This document shows positions 1-11,055 of a stretch of DNA of 64,000 bases, one piece after another. The position numbers and the translations under genes are program-made. Position 1 is the first letter of the stretch. The number at the start of each line of letters is the position of its first letter. The notes beneath the pieces were generated by a model. That model ran no database searches. It had not been told where the DNA came from and worked only from the letters and a program-made list of their open reading frames with translations. This DNA is from Linnemannia hyalina. Lineage: Eukaryota > Mortierellomycota > Mortierellomycetes > Mortierellales > Mortierellaceae. The stretch is from the NCBI GenBank assembly GCA_019671135.1, contig JAHRHY010000009.1, forward strand, positions 62,001 through 126,000, written 5' to 3'.

Positions 1-163
1 CGACGGTCGAATAGGGAATGACCCAAGGAATAACACCTCGAGAGAGGAAGGCAGGTTTGAGCAAAGGAGGAAAACCGACAGGATTTAGCCCGCCAAGGCA
101 ACGAGTCGATTTGTCAAACAAAGTCTGAATGAGGCGGACGAGAGGGTTGTACAGTACGTTCAT
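1..163 (-). CDS. N-terminal fragment of an unrecognised protein, cut by the left edge
   Basis: An open minus-strand frame runs from an ATG at 161-163 off the left end of the window, 54 codons without a stop. It begins MNVLYNPLVRLIQ and reaches LSRGVIPWVIPYSTV at the edge. Third codon positions favour C and G as in the confirmed genes nearby, which is the main argument for coding. The fragment is hydrophobic and rich in Leu, Pro and Val, but no family can be named from so little. The frame stays open about 29 codons upstream of this ATG before a TGA, so the first exon could also begin earlier or at a splice acceptor. Its promoter would lie in the following 600 bases. Confidence 0.4.
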   Translation of the reverse strand, partial: MNVLYNPLVRLIQTLFDKSTRCLGGLNPVGFPPLLKPAFLSRGVIPWVIPYSTV

Positions 164-773
164 GGCAAGACGGTGTTGTATTTGATAGAAAGAAAGGAGA
201 CTGCTGCATAAAATCTTTGACCGAGATCTCGACTGACAGAGGGCTCATCAGACACGACAGGTCGCATTGGGGATGCGGAGGGCTGGCTCGGTGCTCGCCA
301 CTTCATGGCATTCATGCGACCCAAGTTGTGTATCTATAGGCATTCGAGCTCCCAGGGATCCCGTCTGACACCTCCTCCCCGTGGCTGTGGCTTGGATTAG
401 TCAGGCCTGGCACGCTGGCACGATTTGTGGAATCTGACAAAGAAAAAAAAAGGAAGGGAGGGCAAAACGAAAAAAAAAAGTGAAGACAGAAATAGAAAAG
501 TGAGAGAGAAATGAGGAACTAACAAACACAAATAAACTTTGCAATATTCAACCACCACCACTTTTTTATCAATTCACACTTGCTCCACACCTCCGCGAGC
601 GAAGCCGCGGGTACTATTCTAGTACGTCTATACATTTGCTATGTAACATTTTTTATGTGAGTCTTTTTCCATGCTATGTGGTAAGTTGACTGCTGTCTTT
701 TCAATGGGTGATTACTTTTCAGTCTCTGTCCAGGAATCCTTTGCACCTGGTTATGCTCACTGCCATTCATCTG
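164..773. other. Intergenic region, probable promoter space
   Basis: No gene is supported here. The stretch holds A-runs near 443-480, and a short inverted GC-rich element around 593-612 (CTCCGCGAGCGAAGCCGCGG). It sits between the start of the left-edge minus gene and a possible plus-strand spliced gene, so it is best read as promoter sequence. Confidence 0.5.
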
Positions 774-1438
774 ATGCCTCACAGGTGCTGGCGATTACGT
801 TACTTCATTTGATCATTGCCTTGTGACTCAGTTGTGAGGACAACTCGATATGCTACGTATGTGCAAGAAACGCTTTCTTTGATCCGCCGACCCCCTCTGC
901 CATCGACGTCTCCTTCCCGATTCAAAGAGCCTTTTGCTGCCCTCACTCCACTCAAGCACAACAAGAAAAGTATACAGAAGAGGCCGACGAGGATCAGGAC
1001 GTTGTTGAAGATCGAGAAGAGGAGGAAGGTATGGAGTGAGAGTCCAAGGACGTGCTCCAAGGCCACTTGTATTTCATTTTTTTCTCTTTGTTCAGTTAAC
1101 TTTTGCATTACTGAGCAATCACAGGCATGGTTCAGATATACTATAGTTTGACTTTTTCCTGTTCCCTTCTTTCTAGACCCCACCTTTTGTCCTCTAGCTC
1201 TCTCGCTCGCTCACCTTTGCCGCCCTTCCCTCTCTCATTCCTTGTCTTCCCTTCCCTCCACACTCTTCCCCTTCACTTTTTCGCTTCCCGTAGTCCTTTG
1301 CGATCAGCATACACACACATATACCCTCCCGGCTATCGAATGTACACACGACCCTCACCTCACCTCACGAATCACAGCGTAATTGCCCCCACCCCACCCT
1401 TCTTCTCTCTTTCTCATCCTAATGGAGAAATAAATTAA
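774..1438 (+). CDS. Possible small spliced gene, acidic Cys-containing protein
   Basis: Weak candidate. An ATG at 774 starts a mini-exon (774-784) followed by a 47-nt GT...CAG gap with a poor donor (GTGCTG). The frame then continues as MPHSCEDNSICYVCARNAFF in an exon at 832-1028 and ends in a Glu/Asp-rich block (EEADEDQDVVEDREEEEG) at an AAG|GTATGG donor. A matching-phase acceptor ACAG|GC at 1124 leads to MVQIYYS and a Ser/Pro/Leu-rich tail with a stop at 1436-1438. The phases agree across both junctions. Against it: the first donor is non-consensus, the last exon has low-complexity composition, and the minus strand also carries a 127-codon frame (800-1183) with a hydrophobic stretch. The family is not recognised. 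Confidence 0.25.
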
Positions 1439-1885
1439 AAAAAAAAGGGTGAGAGATAAGAGTGTACGTATCAGTGGGAAATAGGGACAAGTGAGAGGAA
1501 GGATCTATCGTGTTGATTGTGTCTGTGTTGCTCATCTGGAAGTAATGAGTGAATGTGAATGGTTGTTGTTGTTTAGGGGGGTGTGAATGGGATGGGGAAA
1601 AGACAACCGAAAAAAAGACAAAATATGAGTGATGCAAAAAGTGGTTTGTATGTGTGTGCTATTCTTGCAGGTTTTGTGGATAGGAAGAAATGAAAGAGCG
1701 CGTAGGGATCAAATGGAAGAAGTGGAAGAAGTGAAAGGGAAGAGGAGAAACGTGGGTGCGTGAAAAGGGACATGCGTCTTTGCCCACGGCCTTTTTTGTC
1801 TTCCCACGCCAAAAAAAAATAAAGGCAATGCACTGTGTGTCGACTTTATTCTTGCTCGTCGTTTCCCAGTACTCCCAACAGGCAC
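1439..1885. other. Intergenic region downstream of the acidic-protein gene
   Basis: A/G-rich on the plus strand with A-runs at 1436-1446 and 1811-1820. It is the likely 3' untranslated and flanking DNA of the minus-strand gene ending at 1886. Small frames here are low complexity. Confidence 0.5.
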
Positions 1886-2629
1886 CTAGAGCTCCTCGCG
1901 GCCGACTTTTTCGACTTTGTGGGTGTGGCGGAAGGGTGACTTGTAGGCGCCAGCAGTGTAATCATGTCGCTCTTTCGCCTGGTCATCCGCTGTCCGCTTG
2001 GCATGCTTGGTCGATTCCAACTCCTCCACCTCCTGGAACCCCTCCTTGTCCCCAGAAGAATGCTGACTGTGACCATGGCCTTGTCGGTTGGTCTCTGCTG
2101 TGTTGGACGCAATGTCTTTTGGCACTGAGGCTGTTGGACTCTGGTCGTGGTCATGTTGCGTGTGTTCGTGGTGTTGACCATGGTCGGAATGATGAACCTG
2201 CTTGGGGACTCCTTTGATATGACCAGCCAATTGGATCGAATGGACCTTGCTCTCTGGGTTGGACTCCTCCTCTTCCTCCTGAACAGCTAACGATCCTCCA
2301 TCACTGCCAGCATCTGCATTGTCTGTTCTCACTGGTTCCTCCTCCTGGATCTCGCTGATAATGGAGGTGTCAACAGCATTGTTGACTTGGTCGACCGTGA
2401 ACGAGTCGTCAGACGTGGTTGCTGACACATCAGGGTCGGTAGCTTCCAGCTTTTGGTCGCTCTTTTCATGCGTGGCCTCGCTGGACTGGTGTGTGCTGTC
2501 TACAGTAGATCCAGAATTATAGGTCGCTGTCTGGTCAGGAGAGTCGGTGTCCTGTCGTGGACTATCTGCATTGGTTGCTGCAGCAGAGTCTGAGGAGCTG
2601 GCTGCCTGCTTGGACGAGTGACGGATCAT
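1886..2629 (-). CDS. Acidic, Ser/Asp/His-rich low-complexity protein, 247 aa
   Basis: A single uninterrupted exon from an ATG at 2627-2629 (MIRHSSKQAASS) to TAG at 1886-1888. The first half is Ser/Thr/Asp-rich with many Gln and Ala and an acidic cluster (QEEEEESNPESK) near residues 115-128. The second half is His-rich, with HHSDHGQHHEHTQHDHDQ around residues 146-163 and a further GHGHSQHSSGD. It ends in a basic-aromatic segment (HDYTAGAYKSPFRHTHKVEK) that may be the only ordered part. There is no signal peptide, membrane segment or recognisable domain. The His clusters could bind metal, but that is a composition argument only. The length of the frame and the balanced codon use argue that it is real. 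The function is unknown. Confidence 0.6.
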   Translation of the reverse strand: MIRHSSKQAASSSDSAAATNADSPRQDTDSPDQTATYNSGSTVDSTHQSSEATHEKSDQKLEATDPDVSATTSDDSFTVDQVNNAVDTSIISEIQEEEPVRTDNADAGSDGGSLAVQEEEEESNPESKVHSIQLAGHIKGVPKQVHHSDHGQHHEHTQHDHDQSPTASVPKDIASNTAETNRQGHGHSQHSSGDKEGFQEVEELESTKHAKRTADDQAKERHDYTAGAYKSPFRHTHKVEKVGREEL

Positions 2630-3210
2630 GGTTATGGTTGATAGGTAATGTTAGGGCTGTTAAGGAGATGGCGGCTATGTGTATGGTGGTGAAAGAAGAA
2701 AAATGTTTTCCTCGACAATGACAAGGCTAAGATATAAGGAACTCGTCACTTTTCGTTCACCCCTCACCATCTCTCAGACTGACACAAGATGGAAAATACC
2801 CCGAGATACAACGCGTCTCGCATGTTTTTTTTTTTTTTTTTGGTTTCAGGCATTACGCGCTCAAAGACAAGACTCAAATCGTCTCATACCCTGACGTGTC
2901 TATTTCACTACCAGTTCCAAGACAGGAGAGACATCTTGCATAATAGAATCGCAATAGTTGCGAGAAGTTCATTAAAATAAAGTAAAAGTACATGGGGACG
3001 TAAAGCAAGACAAGCGAGAAGGAAAGGGAAACGAAAGTACTAATGACATGGTATAGGGGATATGTGGCAACTCACGAATGAATAGAAAATAGTTGGTGGC
3101 TGCAGAACGCCGTGAAGAAGGGAGGTAGGCCGGACGAAAGGATGTCCTATGGAGAGAGGTATGATACACGGAAAAGAATCACAATAATAACGGGATAGGG
3201 TCACACTGAC
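2630..3210. other. Intergenic region between two minus-strand genes
   Basis: Promoter of the acidic-protein gene plus the 3' flank of the GATA gene. It contains a T18-like run at 2824-2842. No gene is seen. Confidence 0.5.
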
Positions 3211-6200
3211 TCAAAAGGTGTCCTGAGAAGGGTGAACAGGCGGAACAGGAATGTCAGTCGCTAGCCAGTGCTCCAGAAGTGGCTTTACGGACGGTCCACC
3301 ACCATCCAATCGTTCCCGAAACCTGAAAATAATAAGACTCTCATTCCTGTCGGGGTTCAGCAACTCCTTGTCAAACCTACAAAGCACAAATAACAAACAA
3401 ACAAACAAACAAACAAACGAACATGGAACGGTCAGTCACTCATACACATACACGCTTTTTTTGGCAAGACAAGTAACGATTTTCAAAGATAACGAAACAA
3501 GCAAAAGGCGGGGATAGTTTACCTGGTGAGGTATTGTCGTAGAAGAGCCTTCATGACAATCATACTCTCGCCATCACCAACGTCGACAACTTGAAACTCT
3601 GTGCCTTCAATACCCTCCTTCCACACGTCAATCTCGGTCCTTTCGCCGCCTTGGATCAGCTTGATCTGGAAATGGTTCTCAAACAAGATCACGGCGCAGT
3701 TGGGATATGTGTAGTAAGCATTGTTGGGGCCAAATCCGATTGATATGGTTGGAAAGTGCAACGGGAAAGTGGCCGTGTTGTTGGTGTACAGATTCTTGGT
3801 GGCGTACAAAGAAAGACCGTCATCTGCGGAGGAGGGGCTTTGGTGTGGCGACAGGACATCCCTCTCTGCAGATCGATTTGAGCCAGATGTCGAATGAGAG
3901 TCTCCACCATGATCTGAACGACCAACTCCATTCTTCCTTTGCTTGGTCCGTCCGTCTCCTTGAGATCCATAGGCGTCATCATCATTGCCATCATCATATC
4001 CATGCTTCCTATGGTTGACTGGAAAACTGGGGCTGGTGGGACGGATCAAGTCATCAAGTTCGTGAATGGGCACCATCCGAGGGCCTCCAATGGGAGGACT
4101 GACTGACGTTGCTAAAGAAACAAAAAAGAAAGGGTTTTGTAAGTGCGATTGGTCGCTCACAAACTGAAGGAGAACTACTGATTATGAAGGGAGACTGTAC
4201 CTAAATGTCTTTTTTTGACAGGGACAATCTTGTCGGCATCCGATCCTCGTCTGCCTCCATTACGAACATCTTTGACCTTTGGTTTGTCCTGAGGCGAGGT
4301 GGATTCGCCGCAAGTTGCATCATGGTTAGCCTTGATGCTGCTACTGCTGCCTCCGCTGTGGCTAGCTTTGTTGACGGATTTCTTGCTCTCGGCTTGCCGA
4401 CTGTAGCCGTTCTCCTGCGATTCCTTGGAAGACTTGGAAGAATTGGAGCCTAGTCCTGACGTTGGTGCCAGTTGACTCTCCGTAACATCCTGCATGATCT
4501 TTCCGTGTTTCCATTTGACACCACAAGCGTTGCACAGAGTGCTTGGCCCGTTAGGTCCTCGTCTCCACATAGGGGTAGTAGTACAGTTGCAGTAACCACA
4601 TCTCTTTTGGGTAGAGTTGGATGCTGGTCCTGAGGCTGCAGCCTTTTTTGCAGCACTGGTTCCACCTGGGCCTTTGGTCGCTGCCCCTCGTCCTTTGTCT
4701 TCTTGATCCTTTTGTTGCTTGGTCTTTGCGGGTTTGGAGGAATGCTCGACCTAATGGTGTAAGAGAGAGATGTGGATAAATAAGGGAAATCGCGGGGACG
4801 GAACTATGAATGAACTATGCATAAATAGAATACAGAAAGAGAAGCAATTGGGGTGCGAACAGGTAGTTGAACATACCGCTTTGTCCTGCTGGCGTTTGGT
4901 AGTGGTGCCATTGGAGGGCGACGGCTGCTTTGCAGTTTTGCCAGAACCAAGGATCTCGGAAGTATCCTCAGAGTGGGTTGAAGGGATGTGAGGGCGACTT
5001 GGACTGGACTTTGGCTTGGTGGTTGGGGATCGAGTGATGACGGTATGAGGACCACTGACAGCCAATTCGAGTCCCTCCCAGAGGGCAGAAGTGGCCTGCA
5101 TAATGGTCATGGAGATGGCCTGACTGGAGGGAATGGATCGATTGAGTCTCCTGCTGTTTTCAGGCTCTGGAGTGGGGAGGTGGAAGGTGGCCAAGATCTG
5201 AGCCGAGTCACGGTCATTGGCCGGGCTGAATTCAACAGAGGCCTCATGAGGGAAGAGCCACACCTTGCCTTGGTTCTCCTTGAACTCCATAGCGACCTGA
5301 TGCTGTGGGGATTGCGAAAGATATTGAGGTCGAGCAGCAATTGTTTCTTGTTTCAGCGCCAGGCTGGGACTCATACTCCTTGCGGCTAGAGAGTTGCTGT
5401 CAATTGGGGTTGGGCTTGGATTGGAGACGACGGTGTAAAACTTTGTGTCGAGGAAGAGATGTGGTCCGATGCGGACTGAACAAACCCCTGCGAGGGACAG
5501 TCGACTGGCATGTGTTTGTTGTATTTGTTGTTGCTGCTGCTGCTGCTGTCCAAGCTGAGAATGATGTTGCCCCTTGCTACCGTTGCTCTCGGACTCGTTT
5601 GTCAGTCGACTGAAGGCAGAGTGGGTCCAGGTCTGACGAGAGAGTGACAGAGATGAGTGAAGACTACATTCGTATATGCGCGAGTGCGATTCGTAAAAAA
5701 AAAAAAAAAAAATGTTGTTGTTGTCGCAGTTATTGTAGTTGTGAAGAGATCCGATGTTGGGAGGTGATGGGTGAACCCGAGTGGCGTGGTGATTACGAAG
5801 CAGTTGACGAAGGGGAAGAAGGAAATAACGCAAGAGGACCAAGGACCAAGTGTCAAGGGTGAAGGACAGACGGGCACAAGGCACAAGGCACAAGGAGAGG
5901 GAAAGTGAGAGGGGGAGAGAGAGAGAGATACAGTGAGCGAGAAAAGAGAAGGACAGGTTGGTTAGTCTGTCTTTGTCCGTCAAAAAGTGAAGGCGATGAG
6001 AGCCAGGGCCAAAACATCACTCATCGCATCATCAACCAAAGACAAGGAACTGACGAACGACAAAGAGGGAGATAAAGAAGGAGAACTACGGTATGCACAA
6101 TCAATAAAGAAAAGCACTCTGCAGCAACACTCCTTTTTCGTAGTGCATCATCATCGTCAACATCGATGTAGCTGTGGTTGTAGTCAAAAAGAGTCATCAT

Positions 6201-6496
6201 CCTCACCTGCGAGAGGAACTGCTTGACTGTCCAGAGCTGTTGTTCACGGGGGAGTCCTTGGGCGGCTGTCGCTGCTGCTGCTGCTGCTGTTGATGGTGGT
6301 GGGTGTGGGTGTGGGTATGGGCATGGGTATGGTTGGTGGTGTTATGGTGGAGGGTGTAGTTATGATGGTGGTCTTGACGGGCAGAATGTCCATGGGCATG
6401 GCCGTGGCCATGGCTAGGCGACGATGACGATGAGGAGGGTCTCTTGAGGACCCTATCTGTTCCCATGGCGGGGGCCACGTCCTTCCTACTCGACAT
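3211..6496 (-). CDS. GATA-type zinc finger transcription regulator, about 775 aa, five exons
   Basis: Exons on the minus strand are 6496-6207, 5609-4877, 4750-4201, 4111-3523 and 3376-3211, and the phases close to 776 codons. Residues 29-68 are His-rich and are followed by Gln7. Residues 392-417 form one GATA finger, CX2CX18CX2C, with TPMWRRGPNGPSTLCNACG and a basic tail (KWKHGK). The 18-residue loop is one of the two spacings known in fungi. The middle is Ser/Lys-rich. The last 140 residues form a compact hydrophobic block (FPLHFPTISIGFG, NCAVILFENHFQIKL, MKALLRQYL) that looks like a folded domain I cannot name. Another ordered stretch around residues 120-200 (CSVRIGPHLFLDTKFYTVV) may be a second domain. 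It is probably a nuclear DNA-binding regulator. An in-frame ATG at 6533-6535 is an alternative start. The first intron (597 nt) is much longer than the others, and its acceptor was chosen by phase. Confidence 0.82.
3391..3420 (+). repeat. (ACAA)n microsatellite in a GATA-gene intron
   Basis: About seven copies of a CAAA/ACAA tetranucleotide lie inside the last intron (3377-3522) of the GATA gene, so copy changes would not affect the protein. Confidence 0.85.
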
Positions 6497-8526
6497 GGCG
6501 GAATGCGGTTTCTGAGAGGGATGGATCGTGTTCATTAGTGAGAGGGGGAGAAGGCAGAGGAGGAGGGAAGGAGGGCAGGGTTGAATGAATGCAAGGCAAG
6601 AGAGGAGCGATGAGTAAGTGAGAGTGAGAGGGTGAGTGGGTGAAGGATAAAGGGCGGTTTGCGATAGTTGGATTAGCCCTTATCCTTGCTGCTGTTGAGT
6701 GAGTAGGGTGGAGGGGAAGAGGTTTGATACAGTTCTTTGCAGATGGAAGAGAGAGAAGGAAGGAAGGAAAAAGAGAGACAGAAAGAGAGGGTTTGGGGAT
6801 GTCAGTTCGCATACAAACAGCAGCAAAGACGAAACAACGAAAGAAGACGAGTGCATCAGAATGCAATTGACCTGTAGGCAAAGCAGGAAGAGGAAGAGAG
6901 GCAGGAAGTAGTTAATAAGGAAGACTTACAGTGGAGGGGAAAAGGGATGTACTCTAAAGAGGTGACCCCAACAAGGGCAGAGAGGCTGGCTGGATGCTGA
7001 GCGTATTTAAATGTATGTGAGCAGTGTGAGTAAAGTTGTATGAGTGTGTGTGTGAAGAGAGAAAGATGAGTGTTGAGAAATGGGAATGGGATCGAATGAA
7101 TAAGTTGCCGGTTTGCTGCTGATGAGGATGAGGAGAGGGGAGGAGAGGGGAGGATGAGAGTGTGATAAAGTAAGGGAAAGAGTTGAGTGGAATGATGAGC
7201 GAAAAGGAGGGGCCCCGGTTGAAAGGAGTGAAGGGAAGGGAAGGGAAGGGAAGGAAAGGTAAGAACAAGGATAGTAGTGAAAGGAGAAGGGGCCAAAGGA
7301 AGGAAGAGAAGGGGCAGGAAGGAAGAATATGAAGAACGAACGTGCTAGCGAACCATCCCTGAATTAAAAAGGAAGAAAAGCAAAAGGCTTGTCCTGTACA
7401 CAGGCAGGTATGTTTGTTTGATGCGGGTATGGGCAGTTACGCCGTGTGTGTGTGCTCATATTGATTGACAGTGAGTGCAAGCGCAAGTGTAAGAGAGAAA
7501 GAAACAAGCTGGAGATCGTCGTCCTTGCGCTAGTAAATATGTACAGAACACAACAAGAAGGACATAGAGAGTACTCGAGTGAACAAGAGTACCCATGATG
7601 GTGCCCCTCTCCTCCACGGAACACAAACAAGGTCATCAACATATCACTTTATTCATGTCCATTTCCATCAGGAATGAACCAAACACAAATGACTTTGCCC
7701 AATGATATCAAATATCAAGCCAGTAAGATTGATGTATGGCTGACCCCTGCCTTATTCTCATTCCAGATACCATTATCACCCTTATTATCATCATCTCTAT
7801 CACAAATGAAAAAATGGACATCGTTATCATGCCGAAAAAGGCCCCTTCTTCTCATACTCAACACTGCAGGGGAGGGGCGCGAGGTAGAAGGGGAAATCGG
7901 TGCACCTGCCTTCTGCCTTACCTACTTCCCTCGCTCGTTGTCGTCAATCTCAACCCTCTTTAGTTGTACTGTACTTTTATTTTCTTCGTGTAGAGCCTTT
8001 TACCGGTACGTGAACACCGCAATTGGCCATATATGTACTTTTCATTTCTTTGCTAGCTGTTAAGGAAAAGGCCAGATAAGCAAATAAGGATAAAAAAAAG
8101 ACCTTATCGACCTAGACAAACATGTCTCCAGGCTGGTTGTCAACCACCAGGGTCTTCTGTGTTCAGCTATCCGTTTGATGGTCACAGATGAAAATTGAAT
8201 TGGGCGCAGCTCATGGATACAAAAAAAAAATGTCCGCAACTGGTAGCGAGGTAGAAGTAGAGTGCATTTGATCATTTATTCATGTCATCGTCATTCTTGT
8301 CATCCTCAGTATCCCATCGTTCTTGTCATCAATGACTGTGGATGGCGCCATCTACTCTCTTTCTTATCGCAATGCCCAAAACACCATAAATCCTTCTCTT
8401 TCTCCTCCAACTCGTTGGCTTGTTCTTATATGTTGTAATAAAAATGATGGAATGATAAAAAAAAAAAAAAGGGGGCAGGGGAATCAATTAAAAAGGATGT
8501 AGTCTTCGTCTTGTGATAATTCTAAC
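6497..8526. other. 2 kb intergenic region: GATA promoter and epsin 3' flank
   Basis: Strongly purine-rich on the plus strand up to about 7340 (pyrimidine-rich as read by the GATA gene), typical of fungal promoter and leader DNA. It includes GGAAG pentamer repeats near 7222-7258 and GAGGGGAG repeats at 7133-7155. From 7640 to 8526 the composition is more balanced and contains the epsin 3' flank. Frames of up to 146 codons occur but are low complexity and unsupported. Confidence 0.5.
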
Positions 8527-8548
8527 TTAGAACAACAGGTCGTTAAAG

Positions 8549-8592
<44 letters not shown>

Positions 8593-11055
8593 ATTATTGT
8601 TGTTGGTCGACTGAGTGTTGGTTGCCATACTGCCAAAGTTACCAAAGGCATTCGATCCTGCTGATGATGGTGTCGTGGGCTTGTTGGCCCATGAACCAGA
8701 GTTCCAAGAATTGGCTGCAAGTGCATTCATTGATGGTGCAGCCTCCTTTGTCTTTGTCTTGCCCAGTCCATCCAACGAAATCAATCCTGACGCATTCGAC
8801 CAGATATCATTCGAGCTACTGCTGTTGTTGTTATTGTTGTTCTATTAGTGCAAGATCATAGCAATGGTGACGTTAGGTGACATGTATAAAATGAAGACAA
8901 AGATAAGCAAGCGCTGAATACAATAGTCAAAACAAGTAGCAACGAAGGAAGTGTGAAATGAATTGATAATACAAGACAACGAGTGAAGGGGATTACCTGG
9001 GCGGGGAAGGAAGAAGTGGTGGTGGGCTTGGATTGGGCCATGGAGGCTGACATGGGCTGCATGGTGCTTCCAAAGTTGCCCATGCCGCTGTTGCCGCCAC
9101 TAGCAGGGGTGCTACCAAGCAAATCAAACGCAGATCCACCGCTTGAGCCGCCAAATGCACCAAATCCAGTATTGTTGTTATTGTTGTTGCTGGTAGTGGC
9201 GTTATTGGTGCGGACAGGAGGGAGAACAGACGCCATAGTGGGGTTATAGGCTGGGAATGAGGGTACCGAGGCCTGGCTCTTGGTCTCGACTGGTGGCGCA
9301 CTCTGAAAATCATCAAAGTCGTCCGTCGCCGACTGGAGCGAGCCCCAGCCATCATCCAAAGCTGCGGCGGGCTTGGCTGTATTTCCACCAAACGCATTCT
9401 GGTTGGATGGTGCAGACGAGGTCGAGATAGGCTCATCAAAATCAAACAAGTTGACCTCCTTGACCGGCTCGACCTTGGCGACTGGCTTGGAGGTCTCTGT
9501 CTTGCGAGCAGTGCGACGAACAGGCGGCGAGTTCGAGGGGTCGCGATCATCGTCATCATAGCGGTTGGATCGGCTGCTGCTACGGTCGTCGTAACGGCTG
9601 CTGCCCCTCGAACCTCCTGATCCTGTGCTGCCACCATATCCTCCACCACCTCCTCCGCCTATGAAATTGAGGGAAGGCCACAAAATGGCATTAGTCTCCC
9701 ATGTTGTGTTTCAGGTCAGTCGGGCGCGCATTCGATGTAACAGAGAGCCTCTGTTGTTGACTCACCCTCATGGTAGCTGTCGCTTCCGAAACCGCCATAC
9801 TTGGAGCCAGTGCCAGCGAATCCACCACCCTCAGAGCCAACAAACTTGTTGCGGTTGGTCTTCGCCTTTTTGCGCTCCTCCTTGATGCGATCCACGCTGC
9901 TCAGCATATCCGCAAACTCCTTGGCGCGGTTGCGGACTATAATTAGCAGATGATGTATGCAATTGAATAAAAGTCCGCAGGGGAGAGGGGGGAAGAGCTA
10001 AGTCAGTTAGAAAATTATATTTGCCTGCGTTTCGTTTTGTTCATGACCCATGTCTATACACGATCGCTTTAAGTTGCGTTCCGTTTTCTGTTTGTTGCGT
10101 AAGATCCATTTCAATACACGATCGCCTTGAGTCGCATTCCGCTTTCTTGCTCCTCTAGTTGCCTTTGATCCATTGAAGCACAAGGTCCCCATTGTGTTTC
10201 GTTTTCTTATTCCTCTTGTTACATATTCTCATTCCCAAGAGACAATTCCCACATTGAAAACAAGTGAGAAGAGGTTAAACGTACCATTGATGCCTTCGTC
10301 CTTGCCGTTGTCATCGACGTACTGGAAGCTGCGAAGGACCTTGATCGTCGAGATATGTCCTCTTGCCTCGTCAACCACGCGCTCTGAACCATGCGTGACA
10401 AGGTACTCCAGAAGCACCAAAGCCTATTTCAAATGCAAAATGCAAGGGCACATTGGTTAATATCTTCAATCTTCAATTGATGAACGACTCACAGTAGTTG
10501 TAGTAACCGCTGTTGTTGAGTGTACCTTGTAGATTTGACGCCATTCCCTGGGTTCCTTCTCTGCGAACCGCTTGAAGATGGCAGGCATGATCTCGTTGAA
10601 GTATTGGCTAAGAGGCGAGAAGATGTTTCGTGTAAGTGCGCTTGTCCCATTACACCAAGCCATGGCGACAAAAATAGAAGGCCAATCAAGCGAAGCAAAG
10701 TGGCAATGTCGCGTTGTCATACATGTCCGCATGATGTTGATTCATCCTGCGAGTACGTACAAGTTGTGGGTGGCCTGGGCGAGTTCCTGCTTGAGGGTTC
10801 CGGATGCACCCCAGGGGTCGTTGCTGGTTGCCTCCCTGACCTTTTGCTCCATCTCTGTCAGGTTCATCACCTTTGCCGTCCTATACGTACATACAGGGGG
10901 TGGGCATCACCAATTTGAATGATAGTTAGAAGAAATTACCACGAGTGTGCAAGTGTGTGTTCTTTAAAAGAGTTAATTGATACGTACACTTTGTCGATGG
11001 CATTGCGGATATCCCACATGGAGTAGCCGGACACATTCTCGATAAAGTTATCCAT
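8527..11055 (-). CDS. ENT3: ENTH-domain epsin-like clathrin adaptor, Ent3/epsinR type, 518 aa
   Basis: Seven exons (11055-10988, 10880-10761, 10607-10526, 10423-10285, 9936-9766, 9658-8997, 8841-8527) close to 519 codons. Residues 1-140 are an ENTH domain with its hallmark runs: VTAKVMNLTEMEQKVREAT, NDPWGASG, FNEIMPAIFKR, WRQIYKALVLLEYLVTHGSE. A conserved segment follows (RAKEFADMLSSVDRIKEERK). The rest is disordered and Gly/Ser/Asn-rich with short adaptor-binding peptides: NLFDFDEP near residue 263, DDFDDFQ near 305 and GFGAFGG, like the acidic-Phe and gamma-ear motifs of Ent3 and epsinR. A poly-Asn run lies close to the C-terminus, which ends NDLLF, a clathrin-box-like tail. The expected role is PI4P-dependent cargo sorting (SNAREs) between trans-Golgi and endosomes with GGA/AP-1. 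Similarity to the Ent3 branch rather than endocytic Ent1/2 rests on the linker and the absence of clear UIMs. Confidence 0.9.
8547..8592 (-). repeat. (AAC)n codon repeat encoding poly-Asn in the epsin gene
   Basis: About fourteen uninterrupted AAC codons, extended by AAT/AAC codons, encode a run of roughly 19 Asn near residues 492-513. Nearly pure codon identity indicates recent slippage growth. Confidence 0.9.
10020..10260. repeat. Diverged tandem repeat of about 60 bp in an epsin intron
   Basis: Within the intron at 9937-10284 of the epsin gene, about four imperfect copies share the starts GCGTTTCGTTTT, GCGTTCCGTTTTC, GCATTCCGCTTTC and GTGTTTCGTTTTC. The first two also share ATACACGATCGC. 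Copies are roughly 53-62 bp. The intron is otherwise ordinary. Confidence 0.65.

Noticed and set aside
5602..5640. Acceptor CAG|ACCTGG as start of the second GATA-gene exon
   Set aside because: It puts the frame out and stops after a few codons; CAG|TCGACTG fourteen or so bases on gives a continuous frame.
4751..5983. 410-codon minus frame including a Leu/Ser-rich start
   Set aside because: Its first part is intron and leader sequence; only the portion at 4877-5609 belongs to the GATA gene.
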